This document shows positions 35,315 to 43,846 of a stretch of DNA of 64,000 nucleotides, one piece after another. The position numbers and the translations under genes were made by a program. How positions within the stretch are numbered: position 1 is the stretch's first letter; each line of letters begins with the position of its first letter. The notes below the pieces were generated by a model. The model was not told the DNA's origin. It was given only the letters and a program-made list of their open reading frames with translations, and ran no database searches. Origin of the DNA: an uncultured Clostridia bacterium (lineage in GTDB: Bacteria; Bacillota; Clostridia; Lachnospirales; Anaerotignaceae); contig CAJUJJ010000016.1 in the NCBI GenBank assembly GCA_910586765.1, positions 5,274 through 69,273 of the forward strand, given 5' to 3'.

Positions 35315-36244
35315 TTATCTTGACAATTTTTCTATTGCTTTTTCTAATGTTTTCTGATTTTCTACATTAAGTATTGTTGCTCCTTTAATTGTTCTTTTTA
35401 CAAAACCACTTAATGTTTTGCCAGGGCCAACTTCTATAAATGTATCAACACCTTTTGAAGACAATGTTAATATTGTTTCTTCCCACTTGACAGGACTCAT
35501 AACTTGTTTTATTAAAAGAGGAATAATATCCTCATTATTTTCAACTTCTTGACCAGTTACATTTGTAATAACAGGTATATTCATATTATGTAACTGTAAC
35601 TTTTGTAACTCTTGTGATAATTTTTCAGATGCAGGTTTTAATAATGCAGTGTGAAATGGTCCACTTACATTTAATTTTGATACTATTTTAGCACCTTTTT
35701 CTTTTGCTGCTGCTGCTGCTTTTGCCGTTATATCTGCTTCACCTGCAATTACAACTTGTCCTGGTGCATTATAATTTGCAGGTACTACAAAACCATATTG
35801 ATTATATTCTTTACAAATATCTTCTATCTGCTCTCTTTCCATACCAATAATAGCATACATACTTCCTTTTCCTTCTGGTACAGCTTCTGTCATAAAGCGT
35901 CCTCTTTTTTGTACTAATTTTACTGCATCTTCAAATTGAAACACACCACTCGCTGTATACGCACTATATTCTCCTAAACTTAAACCTGCTACATAATCTG
36001 CTCTTATTCCTTTTTCATTCAAACAAGCTAATGTTGCCATACTCATAGTTAATATAGCTGGTTGTGTAAATTCTGTTTGATTTAATTTAACTTCTTGCCC
36101 GAAACAAATATCGCTAAGAGAAAAACCTAAAGCATTATCTGCTCTTTGAAATATTTCTTTTGCACAAACATATTGTTGTTGCAAATCTTTTCCCATACCG
36201 ACATATTGTGCACCTTGCCCACTAAATAAAAAAGCTATTTTCAT
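35315..36244 (-). CDS. fabD: Malonyl-CoA:ACP transacylase
   Basis: A 309-residue acyltransferase that loads malonyl groups onto AcpP. It has FLFSGQGAQYVGMG, the nucleophile Ser89 in GLSLGEYSAY, and the catalytic His in GPFHTALL. The ATG follows ATAGGAGAAAAATC. The 123-base gap to fabK is the longest inside the operon and holds a 20-base perfect palindrome. Confidence 0.98.
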   Translation of the reverse strand: MKIAFLFSGQGAQYVGMGKDLQQQYVCAKEIFQRADNALGFSLSDICFGQEVKLNQTEFTQPAILTMSMATLACLNEKGIRADYVAGLSLGEYSAYTASGVFQFEDAVKLVQKRGRFMTEAVPEGKGSMYAIIGMEREQIEDICKEYNQYGFVVPANYNAPGQVVIAGEADITAKAAAAAKEKGAKIVSKLNVSGPFHTALLKPASEKLSQELQKLQLHNMNIPVITNVTGQEVENNEDIIPLLIKQVMSPVKWEETILTLSSKGVDTFIEVGPGKTLSGFVKRTIKGATILNVENQKTLEKAIEKLSR

Positions 36245-36305
36245 GATTTTTCTCCTATTTTTCTTAAATTATTTTTTTAATTGACATTTTATGACAATGA
36301 TAAGC

Positions 36306-36325
36306 AAGGGAGCATATGCTCCCTT
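36306..36325. repeat. Perfect 20-base palindrome in the fabK-fabD gap
   Basis: AAGGGAGCATATGCTCCCTT is fully palindromic. On the plus strand it is followed by TTGTT; on the minus strand (the operon's direction) no T-run follows, so it is not a good terminator of fabK. It could be an mRNA processing or stability hairpin, or an operator. Confidence 0.5.
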
Positions 36326-36367
36326 TTGTTCACTTATACTTTGTTTTTAATTCAAATAGAGCTTTTA

Positions 36368-37309
36368 TTATCTCATAACTTTTATAGCATTTTTCATAAT
36401 ATTTGTATATTCGCTATAAAGTTCTTCTATTATTTCTTTTGCAGTTTGTTCTTTCGTTACTAAACCTGCAATTTGACCTGACATAACAGAACCATTTTCC
36501 ATATCTCCATCATGAACTGCTTTTCTTAATGCACCTGTACCTAATTCTTCTAATTTTTCAGCTGGTGCATTTTGTCTTTCTAATGCTTCATAAGCTCGTG
36601 CCATTTTATTTCTAATAACACGAACAGGATGACCAGTAGATAAACCTGTTATTGTAGTATCAATATCTTTTGCTTTCAATATTCTTTGCTTAAAATTAGG
36701 ATGTACTGTACATTCTTTTGCCACTAAAAATCTTGTACCAAGTTGAAATCCAGAAGCACCTAACATGGTTGCTGCTGCCATACCTCTTCCATCAGCAATA
36801 CCTCCTGCTGCAACAACTGGAATATTTACAGCATCAACAACTTGTGGTACAAGTGCCATTGTCGTTGTCTTTCCAACATGTCCACCAGATTCCATTCCTT
36901 CTGCTATTACAGCATTTACACCATCTTTTTCAAAGCGTTTTGCAATTGCTACAGAAGGAATAACAGGGATAACTTTTGCACCCATTTCCTGAAAAGCTTT
37001 TAAATGTGTAATGGTGCTACCTGCACCTGTAGTAATGACAGGAACTTTTTCCTCATAAAGTACTTTTGCAATTTCCTCTGCATAAGCAGATAATAACATA
37101 ATATTCACTGCATAAGGACGGTCTGTCATTTCTTTTAACTTATGAATTGCTTCACGACAGCCTTCACCATTTAAATGACCTGTTGCCAAAACTCCCAAAC
37201 CACCTGCATTTGATACTGCTGCAACTAATTCTGGAGTAGCAATCCATGCCATAGCACCTTGTATAATAGGATACTCTATTCCAAGCATTTCGCAAATATT
37301 TTCATACAT
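36368..37309 (-). CDS. fabK: Enoyl-ACP reductase II (FMN-dependent)
   Basis: A 313-residue TIM-barrel flavoenzyme that reduces the enoyl-ACP double bond, replacing FabI. It shows EYPIIQGAMAWIATPELVAAVSNAGGLG, the AEGMESGGHVG segment with the catalytic His, and AAGGIADGRGMAAA then GTRFL for FMN binding. Being inside the fab operon makes FabK the safe choice over nitronate monooxygenase. FabK-only strains are naturally insensitive to triclosan-type FabI inhibitors. Confidence 0.95.
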   Translation of the reverse strand: MYENICEMLGIEYPIIQGAMAWIATPELVAAVSNAGGLGVLATGHLNGEGCREAIHKLKEMTDRPYAVNIMLLSAYAEEIAKVLYEEKVPVITTGAGSTITHLKAFQEMGAKVIPVIPSVAIAKRFEKDGVNAVIAEGMESGGHVGKTTTMALVPQVVDAVNIPVVAAGGIADGRGMAAATMLGASGFQLGTRFLVAKECTVHPNFKQRILKAKDIDTTITGLSTGHPVRVIRNKMARAYEALERQNAPAEKLEELGTGALRKAVHDGDMENGSVMSGQIAGLVTKEQTAKEIIEELYSEYTNIMKNAIKVMR

Positions 37310-37340
37310 AAGTTTGTTCTCCTTATCTTTTGTTACATGA

Positions 37341-37568
37341 TTATTGCTGGTTTTCTTCTACAATTTTTACAACATCAGCAACTGTTTTAATTTCATCTGT
37401 ATTTTCGATTTTTACATCAAACTCATCTTCAATATCGTTTATAATTTGAAATAAATCTAAGCTATCTGCTTCTAAATCTTCCATAACGCTTGTTTCTGGT
37501 GTGATTTCAGCAATATCCTTTCCTGTTTGTTCAGCAATAATTTCTTTAATTCTTTCTAATACTTCCAT
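37341..37568 (-). CDS. acpP: Acyl carrier protein
   Basis: A 75-residue acidic protein carrying the growing acyl chain. Ser36 in LEADSLDLF is the phosphopantetheine attachment site. Four-helix pattern and length are standard. ATG after TAAGGAGGAACAAAA. It lies between fabH and fabK, with 29-31 base gaps. Confidence 0.98.
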   Translation of the reverse strand: MEVLERIKEIIAEQTGKDIAEITPETSVMEDLEADSLDLFQIINDIEDEFDVKIENTDEIKTVADVVKIVEENQQ

Positions 37569-37597
37569 TTTTGTTCCTCCTTAAAATAATTATTCAT

Positions 37598-38569
37598 TCA
37601 GATTTTTATAAGCAGACCACCCCATGTGAGTCCACCTCCAAAACCTGCCATTAATATATAGTCTCCTTGTTGCAATAATCCCTTTTTCATCATCTCATTT
37701 AATGCAATAGGAATAGTTGCAGCGGAGGTGTTACTGTATTCAGCAATATTCATATAGAATTTTTGTAATGGTATTTTTGTTTTTCTGGATATAATTTCTA
37801 CAATACGAGCGTTGGCTTGATGTGGTATCACATATTTTAATTGCTCAGCACAAATTCCAGACTTTTCAATTAAACGTAAAATACATTTTGGTGTTTGTCT
37901 TGTAGCAAAGTCAAAAATAGCTCTACCATCCATGTGTAAATAATTATCTTCTTCTACTACTTCTGTATTAAATATATGAGAAGCCTTTTTTTCAGCACAA
38001 GTTAAAGACATACCACGACTTCCATCACTTCCTATTTCTTCTGCCAATATACCTGCATCTTCTGCTTTTTCTAAGAAAACACCACCAGAACCATCACCAA
38101 ACAATACACAAGTGCTTCTATCCTTAAAATTTAAGTGCTTTGACAATACTTCAGCACCAATTACTAACGCATTTTTATAAACACCAGTTTTAATAAATTT
38201 GTCTGCTGTACTAACACCAAAGATAAAACCTGAACAAGCTGCACTTAAATCAAAGGCAACTGCATTTACTGCACCTATTTTCGATTGTACTAAACATGCT
38301 GTAGATGGCGTTGTATAATCAGGTGAAACAGTTGCAACAATAATCAATTCAATATCTAACGGGTCAATATTACCATTTTTTAAAACATCTATTGCTGCTT
38401 TAGCAGCAATATCTGATGTATTTTCTCCCTCTGAAAAATGTCGCTTTTCTATACCACTACGAGAACGTATCCATTCATCACTTGTATCAACATATTGAGA
38501 AAGCATATCATTCGTAACGATTTTTCCAGGAACGTAGGAGCCTGTACACTTAATTTTTGAAAAAATCAT
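37598..38569 (-). CDS. fabH: 3-oxoacyl-ACP synthase III
   Basis: A 323-residue initiating condensing enzyme that joins acetyl-CoA (or a branched starter) to malonyl-ACP. Cys112 (LSAACSGF), His in VIPHQANARI and Asn in YSNTSAAT form the triad. It is the first gene of the operon. The promoter lies about 110 bases upstream and overlaps a FabT-like palindrome. ATG after AAGGGAGAAAAAGT. Confidence 0.98.
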   Translation of the reverse strand: MIFSKIKCTGSYVPGKIVTNDMLSQYVDTSDEWIRSRSGIEKRHFSEGENTSDIAAKAAIDVLKNGNIDPLDIELIIVATVSPDYTTPSTACLVQSKIGAVNAVAFDLSAACSGFIFGVSTADKFIKTGVYKNALVIGAEVLSKHLNFKDRSTCVLFGDGSGGVFLEKAEDAGILAEEIGSDGSRGMSLTCAEKKASHIFNTEVVEEDNYLHMDGRAIFDFATRQTPKCILRLIEKSGICAEQLKYVIPHQANARIVEIISRKTKIPLQKFYMNIAEYSNTSAATIPIALNEMMKKGLLQQGDYILMAGFGGGLTWGGLLIKI

Positions 38570-38669
38570 ACTTTTTCTCCCTTGTTTAAAATATTTTTAC
38601 AAGTATCAAATATAAATTTAATTTTCTATATTTCCTAAGTTTGTCTATTTAAAATTTATTATATACCAA

Positions 38670-38690
38670 ATACTTTAATAATCAAAGTAT
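38670..38690. promoter_or_regulatory. FabT-like operator over the fab -10
   Basis: The 21-base element ATACTTT-7 bases-AAAGTAT has exact 7-bp arms, and the core TTTGATTATTAAA (minus strand) resembles the MarR-family FabT site. It overlaps the -10 box of the fab promoter. No MarR gene is nearby. Confidence 0.55.
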
Positions 38691-38714
38691 ATGATACTTT
38701 TTTTGATACGTCAA
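38686..38714 (-). promoter_or_regulatory. Promoter of the fatty acid operon
   Basis: Minus-strand TTGACG (38714-38709), 17 bases, TATACT (38691-38686): ten of twelve consensus positions. Confidence 0.75.
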
Positions 38715-38787
38715 TCTTTATTCTAAAAATAATCCATTTAATTCTAAAATATTTTTTAGTAAAATGTAACAATTAATACAAGATATA

Positions 38788-38816
38788 TTGACAACAACTT
38801 ATATTTGTAATATATT
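38788..38816 (+). promoter_or_regulatory. Promoter of the divergent FabK-like gene
   Basis: TTGACA (38788-38793), 17 bases, TATATT (38811-38816). The leader to the ATG at 38931 is about 110 bases and shows no clear structure. The 361-base gap to fabH holds this promoter, the fab promoter and the operator. Confidence 0.75.
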
Positions 38817-38930
38817 TTCTATTGTTAATAATATTAAACCTACATCATCTAGTTATAAAAACTATGTACTAAAACAACTTACTTTATTTCTAAAAACTTA
38901 TTTTTAAATATAAAAAGGAGGGTCATATTT

Positions 38931-39995
38931 ATGAAGCTAAAACCACTCCATATTGGTGATTTAACTGTACCTATTCCAATCATACAAGGAGGAATGGGGG
39001 TTGGTATTAGTTTATCTTCTTTAGCTGGAGCTGTAGCAAAAGAAGGTGCTATTGGTGTTATTTCTGCTGCACAACCAGGTTTTCTATCTAAAGATTTTTT
39101 GACAAATACCATGCCAACAAATTTAAAAGCACTAGCCTATCATATTAAAAAAGCAAAAGAAATTTCCAATGGTGGTATAATTGGTGTTAATATTATGAGA
39201 GCAGCAACTCATTATGCAGATTATGTAGACTGCTGTATTAAAAATGGTGCAGATATTATTATATCTGGTGCAGGATTACCTATGGATTTACCTGATTTAA
39301 TAGGTAATTCTTCTATTAAATTTGCTCCAATTATTTCTTCCGTAAAAGCTGCAAGAGTTTTACTACATCGTTGGGATAAACGAGAACAACGTATGCCAGA
39401 TTTTGTTATAATTGAAGGCCCTAAAGCAGGTGGACATTTAGGATTTTCAGAAAAAGAACTTCTTTCTTGGCTAGAAAAAGAGGATAAAGATTATGATGAA
39501 GAAGTAAAAAGTATTATCACTTATGTAAAAAGTTTTGAAGAAAAATATAATCGTCCTTTTCCTGTAATTTTTGCAGGTGGTGTATATGATAGAAAAGATA
39601 TTGACCACTATATGCAACTGGGTTGTGATGGTGTTCAAATGGCAACTCGTTTTGTTGCAACACAAGAATGTGATGCTGATATAAAATATAAACTTGCATA
39701 TGTTAATGCAAAAAAAGAAGATATTACTATTGTAAAAAGTCCTGTTGGTATGCCAGGACGTGCAATTCTTAATCCTTTTATGGAACTAAGAAAAGTAGAA
39801 AAAGAAAATATAACAAAATGTTATAAATGCTTAGAAAAATGTAATCCAGCTACAACACCTTATTGCATTACAGAAGCTTTAATTCGTGCTGCAAAAGGAA
39901 ATACTCAAAATTCTTTATTATTTTGTGGAGCCAACGCATACAAAATAAATAAAATTACAACAGTAAAAGAAATTATTGATGAACTAAATCAATAA
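38931..39995 (+). CDS. FMN-dependent nitronate monooxygenase / FabK-like protein
   Basis: A 354-residue TIM-barrel flavoprotein of the 2-nitropropane dioxygenase family. It opens IPIIQGGMGVGISLSSLAGAV, has GPKAGGHLGF with the family His, IFAGGVYDRKDI, and MATRF. A C-terminal Cys cluster (CYKCLEKC, then C in TPYC) is absent from FabK and suggests a metal or disulfide site. Nitronate monooxygenase, a second enoyl reductase, or another reductase are possible. It is divergent from fabH and shares its control region. ATG after AAAAGGAGGGTC. Confidence 0.8.
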   Translation: MKLKPLHIGDLTVPIPIIQGGMGVGISLSSLAGAVAKEGAIGVISAAQPGFLSKDFLTNTMPTNLKALAYHIKKAKEISNGGIIGVNIMRAATHYADYVDCCIKNGADIIISGAGLPMDLPDLIGNSSIKFAPIISSVKAARVLLHRWDKREQRMPDFVIIEGPKAGGHLGFSEKELLSWLEKEDKDYDEEVKSIITYVKSFEEKYNRPFPVIFAGGVYDRKDIDHYMQLGCDGVQMATRFVATQECDADIKYKLAYVNAKKEDITIVKSPVGMPGRAILNPFMELRKVEKENITKCYKCLEKCNPATTPYCITEALIRAAKGNTQNSLLFCGANAYKINKITTVKEIIDELNQ

Positions 39996-39998
39996 AAA

Positions 39999-40030
39999 AA
40001 TATCCTCCTTTATTTAGGAGGTATTCTTTT
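39999..40030. terminator. Bidirectional terminator between the FabK-like gene and the PII-like gene
   Basis: ATATCCTCCT (40000-40009) and AGGAGGTAT (40016-40024) form the stem; T-rich on the plus side and A-rich before it. Confidence 0.75.
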
Positions 40031-40033
40031 ATT

Positions 40034-40366
40034 TTATACATCAATATTACCTGAAAATAATCCATAAACATCCTCAACAGGTAATGAAAAAACAATTCCC
40101 TTTGCAGGAGAATTCATACCCATTTCAGAAGAAATATTCATCATAATTTTTTGTTTAATTTCCCTTCTAGCAACAATCATTAAAAGTTCTTTGTCTTCAT
40201 TAATTGTAATACCTAAAAATTTTGCTGCTTCCTTGCCACTTACACCATGACCATGCAAAATAGTTCCTCCAGTAGCACCTACCTTTTTTGCTGCTTCCAT
40301 AGCATCAGCAGAATAGCCATGATTTACAATAGCAATTACTAAAGCATATTCTTTATCCATACTCAT
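40034..40366 (-). CDS. PII-like signalling protein (second of pair)
   Basis: A 110-residue GlnB/PII-superfamily protein. It has the ferredoxin-like fold pattern LVIAIVNHGYSADAMEAAKKVGATGGTILHGHG, with the T-loop region shortened, and ends in PAKGIVFSLPVEDVYG, the typical last strand. It lacks the classical uridylylated T-loop Tyr. Such proteins usually bind a nucleotide and control a membrane partner; the partner here is the DUF1538 protein two genes upstream. ATG 40366 after GGAGGAG. Last gene of the cassette; six bases from its neighbour. Confidence 0.8.
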   Translation of the reverse strand: MSMDKEYALVIAIVNHGYSADAMEAAKKVGATGGTILHGHGVSGKEAAKFLGITINEDKELLMIVARREIKQKIMMNISSEMGMNSPAKGIVFSLPVEDVYGLFSGNIDV

Positions 40367-40372
40367 TATATA

Positions 40373-40735
40373 TTACTCCTCCTTGCCTCCACCTATTAGT
40401 GCATGAAATGATGCCATACCACTAATACTATCTAATGGAATGGTAAAAACAATCCCTTTACCAGCTTTGTGAAATTCCATCTTTTCTTTTAATTGAGCAA
40501 ATATTTTTGAAACATCATCTGCATATATAGCAGAAATAAATACGTCTTTTTCTTCTTCATTTAATCCAAGATAATCTAATACTTCTGAACTTGCTGTTCC
40601 TTTTCCAAAACACAAAATAGAAAAATTAATATTTTGACTTTTATAATAAGACATTAATTTTTTGCTTTTTCCTCTATCTACAATAGTAATCATTAATTTT
40701 AGAGGTTTTACTTTTTTTACCTTTTTCACATTCAT
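40373..40735 (-). CDS. PII-like signalling protein (first of pair)
   Basis: A 120-residue PII-superfamily protein with a basic N-terminus (VKKVKKVKPLK), the LMITIVDRGKSKKLMSYYKSQ opening strand and helix, CFGKGTASSEVLDYLGL, and the end segment KAGKGIVFTIPLDSISG. It is clearly related to, but different from, the second copy. ATG 40735 follows AAAGGAGG; the longer open frame reads back into the DUF1538 gene without support. Two different PII-like proteins suggest a heteromer or two sensed ligands. Confidence 0.78.
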   Translation of the reverse strand: MNVKKVKKVKPLKLMITIVDRGKSKKLMSYYKSQNINFSILCFGKGTASSEVLDYLGLNEEEKDVFISAIYADDVSKIFAQLKEKMEFHKAGKGIVFTIPLDSISGMASFHALIGGGKEE

Positions 40736-40751
40736 ATATCCTCCTTTTTCA

Positions 40752-42278
40752 TTAAAACTCAATAATATCATTATCTTCTTCTTTTTCTTTTTCATCTCTT
40801 ATAGTAACATGTTCTTGTAAGTTTTTCTTGTTTTCTCCTATTGTATAAATTAAGCCCAAAGTTTGAATTGTAACAAGTGGAGTCATAGCAACCATAGCTA
40901 CAATACCAAAGGCATTAGTCATAATTTCACTTCCCAATGTTTGACAAGCACCCATAGCTAATGGTAATAAAAATGTTGCTGTCATAGGGCCAGAAGCAAC
41001 ACCTCCTGAGTCAAAAGCAATCGCTGTAAAAATCTTAGGTACAAAACGGGATAATAATATTGCAATACTATAACCAGGTATTAAAAAATACCAAACAGGA
41101 ATACCTGTTAACACTCTAACCATTGCCAAACCAACAGAAATACCAACACCACAAGATAGGCTAATAAGCATTGCTTTTTTTGTAATACTTCCACTTGTAA
41201 TTTCCTCTACTTGTTTTGTTAAAACATGAACTGCTGGCTCTGCAATTACAACAAACATACCAATAACAATTCCAAGAGGTACTAATATCCAATTATAATA
41301 TAATTGAGCAATTGTGCTTCCAATGTAATTTCCTATTTGCATAAAGCCTACATTAACTCCTGTTAGAAAGCATACTAATCCAATATAAGTATACGCTATA
41401 CCAACATATATCTTTTGAATATAATGTCTTGGCAATTTTAAATAAACATTTTGGAAAATCAAAAAGAAAATAACAACTGGTGAAAGTGCTACTGCTACTT
41501 CTTTAAAATAATGAGGAAATCGGCTTAAAAATAAAAATAAAATTTCCTTTACAGTTTTTGCTGTATGTTGTACTTCTACGATATAATCTTCTGATGAAAT
41601 ACCAAAAAATAGGCCAAGAAATAAAACAGCTAATATAGGGCCTACTGAACATAACGCAATTAGACCAAAGCTATCTTCTTGAGAATTTTTATCTCCACGA
41701 ACAGAAGCAACACCAAGTCCTAAAGCCATTATAAATGGCACTGTAATAGGTCCTGTTGTAACACCACCAGAATCAAAGGCAACTGCTAAAAATCTAGTTG
41801 GAGAAATATACGCTAATATAAATACAATAATATAAAAAATAACCAATAATTTTACTAAGCTAATTTGAAATAATATACGTAATAGTGCTAATACAAGAAA
41901 ACAACCAACTCCTATTGCTACACATAATATTAATGTTATATTAGGAATAGATGGAACTTGTGTTGCTAAAACTTGCAAATCTGGTTCAGCAATCGTAATC
42001 ATCATACCAAATAATAACGAAATTAATATTAAAAGTATCAAGTTTCTAGATTTTGTAAGCTGTGCTCCAACTCTTTCTCCCATAGGTATCATAGCAATAT
42101 CTGCTCCTAATGTAAATAGCCCCATACCTAATGTTAACAAAACAGCTCCTATTAAAAATAGAAGTATTATATACCATGGCATAGGTACAATAGTAAAACT
42201 TAAAATTAATACAATAATAACAATAGGAATAACTGATGAAAGAGATTCTAACACTTTTGATTTTAAAAATTTATACAA
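40752..42278 (-). CDS. DUF1538 integral membrane protein (two tandem domains)
   Basis: A 508-residue polytopic membrane protein. It is built of two halves: each has a long hydrophobic opening, a PMGERVGAQL- or EPAVHVLTKQVEEIT-type segment, and a conserved AFDSGGVTTGPITVPF (first) or AFDSGGVASGPMTATF (second) motif, so an inverted or tandem repeat like that of many secondary transporters. The acidic C-terminal tail (EKEKEEDNDIIEF) is cytoplasmic or flexible. Function is unknown; a transporter gated by the PII-like proteins is inferred. TTG start after GGAGGAAGTAGA. Confidence 0.85.
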   Translation of the reverse strand: MYKFLKSKVLESLSSVIPIVIIVLILSFTIVPMPWYIILLFLIGAVLLTLGMGLFTLGADIAMIPMGERVGAQLTKSRNLILLILISLLFGMMITIAEPDLQVLATQVPSIPNITLILCVAIGVGCFLVLALLRILFQISLVKLLVIFYIIVFILAYISPTRFLAVAFDSGGVTTGPITVPFIMALGLGVASVRGDKNSQEDSFGLIALCSVGPILAVLFLGLFFGISSEDYIVEVQHTAKTVKEILFLFLSRFPHYFKEVAVALSPVVIFFLIFQNVYLKLPRHYIQKIYVGIAYTYIGLVCFLTGVNVGFMQIGNYIGSTIAQLYYNWILVPLGIVIGMFVVIAEPAVHVLTKQVEEITSGSITKKAMLISLSCGVGISVGLAMVRVLTGIPVWYFLIPGYSIAILLSRFVPKIFTAIAFDSGGVASGPMTATFLLPLAMGACQTLGSEIMTNAFGIVAMVAMTPLVTIQTLGLIYTIGENKKNLQEHVTIRDEKEKEEDNDIIEF

Positions 42279-42490
42279 TCTACTTCCTCCTTTTTTAGCT
42301 AATTATTATAAAATAAAATATCCCTTAAATCGGCATAGATAATATAAAAAGATGTCAATTCAAAGGATAAATTTTTTCTTAATTTTATAACAGATAATAA
42401 AATTAAAATTATATTTATTTTATTACTTTCATCAGTATAGCACAAATATACAAAATATTATATTATTTTTGTATATCTTTAACAGTTTCT

Positions 42491-43846
42491 TTATATTTTG
42501 TGTAACTTCCATTTACCAGAACAGTACCTCCATATAAAACAAATAATACGAAATATCCAGTCCAAAATCATACCAATCCATACACCAATAGCACCCATTC
42601 CCCAAATTTTACCAAGAATATAACTATTGACAATACGAAATATCCACATAGAGGCAATGGAACAAATCATTGTAAATTTTACATCATTTGCTGCACGTAA
42701 AGCATTGGGTAATGTAAATGATGCTGGCCATAAAAATATAGCACAACCACAGTGTATCCATATCAACATTTTAGCTAATTGTAATGTATCATCAGACAAG
42801 TGGTAAATTGCTAACAATAATGGTAATATGCAAAGTATAATAGCATTAATAGATGAAGTAAAAGCATACGATATTTTCATTAGCTTTTTAGTATAATATT
42901 CTGCTTGTGTATAATCTTGTGCACCAACACATTGTCCTACAACTGTAATCATAGCAAGACTAATTGCTTGACCAGGAATACACCCCATAGAATCAATATT
43001 ATTGGCTACTGCATTTGCTGCAATTTGTACTGTACCAAAACCAGCTATAATACCTACAACAAGTACCCTACCTAATTGAAATAATCCATTTTCTAAACCA
43101 TTTGGAATACCAATATGTAATATCTTTTTAATCATTTCTCTATTTAATTGAACTTTTAATTGTGGTTTTATATATATTTGGTTTTTAGGATTACAAATTA
43201 AATATAATATAATAATAGATGCTAATAAACGAGCAATCAATGAAGGAATAGCTACACCAGCAATACCTAAATGCAGTAAAAATATAAAAAAAGCATTTCC
43301 TCCAATATTAATGATATTCATTAAAAATGATAACATCATAGAAACTTTTGAGTTGCCCATAGAACGAAATAATGCCGAACATGAATTATAAATTGCTAAA
43401 AATGGATAAGAAATAGCTGTAATATTCAAATAAATAATAGCATTTTCCATAACTTCTGTTTCAATTTCTCCAAATAATAATTTTAAAATAGGTCTTTTCC
43501 ATAATAGTATTATTGTCATAACTATAATAGAAATAATTATTGTAATAATTAAAAGCTGATAAGCAGATAAACATGCTTGCTTTCTATCTTTTTTTCCTAT
43601 AAATTGTGCTGAAACAACAGCACCTCCTGTTGCTAATGCAGCAAAAATATTAATGATTAAAACATTAATCATATCTACAAGTGAAACTCCAGATACTGCT
43701 GCCTCTCCTGCTACAGAAATCATCATAACATCTGCCATACCTACTGTTACAGCTAATATTTGTTCTATAATTAAAGGTATAATCAATTGATAGATTGCTT
43801 TGTTAGTAAATAATTCTTTTTGTTTTATTTCTAGTATTTCTGTCAT
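42491..43846 (-). CDS. MATE family efflux transporter
   Basis: A 451-residue, 12-helix exporter. It opens with KAIYQLIIPLIIEQILAVTVGMADVMMIS, and the second half repeats the pattern from LHIGIPNGLENGLFQLGRV. MATE proteins export cationic drugs or metabolites using Na+ or H+. The substrate is unknown. Its start lies inside the end of cbiL (44-base overlap), so translation is coupled to a cobalamin gene. Confidence 0.93.
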   Translation of the reverse strand: MTEILEIKQKELFTNKAIYQLIIPLIIEQILAVTVGMADVMMISVAGEAAVSGVSLVDMINVLIINIFAALATGGAVVSAQFIGKKDRKQACLSAYQLLIITIIISIIVMTIILLWKRPILKLLFGEIETEVMENAIIYLNITAISYPFLAIYNSCSALFRSMGNSKVSMMLSFLMNIINIGGNAFFIFLLHLGIAGVAIPSLIARLLASIIILYLICNPKNQIYIKPQLKVQLNREMIKKILHIGIPNGLENGLFQLGRVLVVGIIAGFGTVQIAANAVANNIDSMGCIPGQAISLAMITVVGQCVGAQDYTQAEYYTKKLMKISYAFTSSINAIILCILPLLLAIYHLSDDTLQLAKMLIWIHCGCAIFLWPASFTLPNALRAANDVKFTMICSIASMWIFRIVNSYILGKIWGMGAIGVWIGMILDWIFRIICFIWRYCSGKWKLHKI

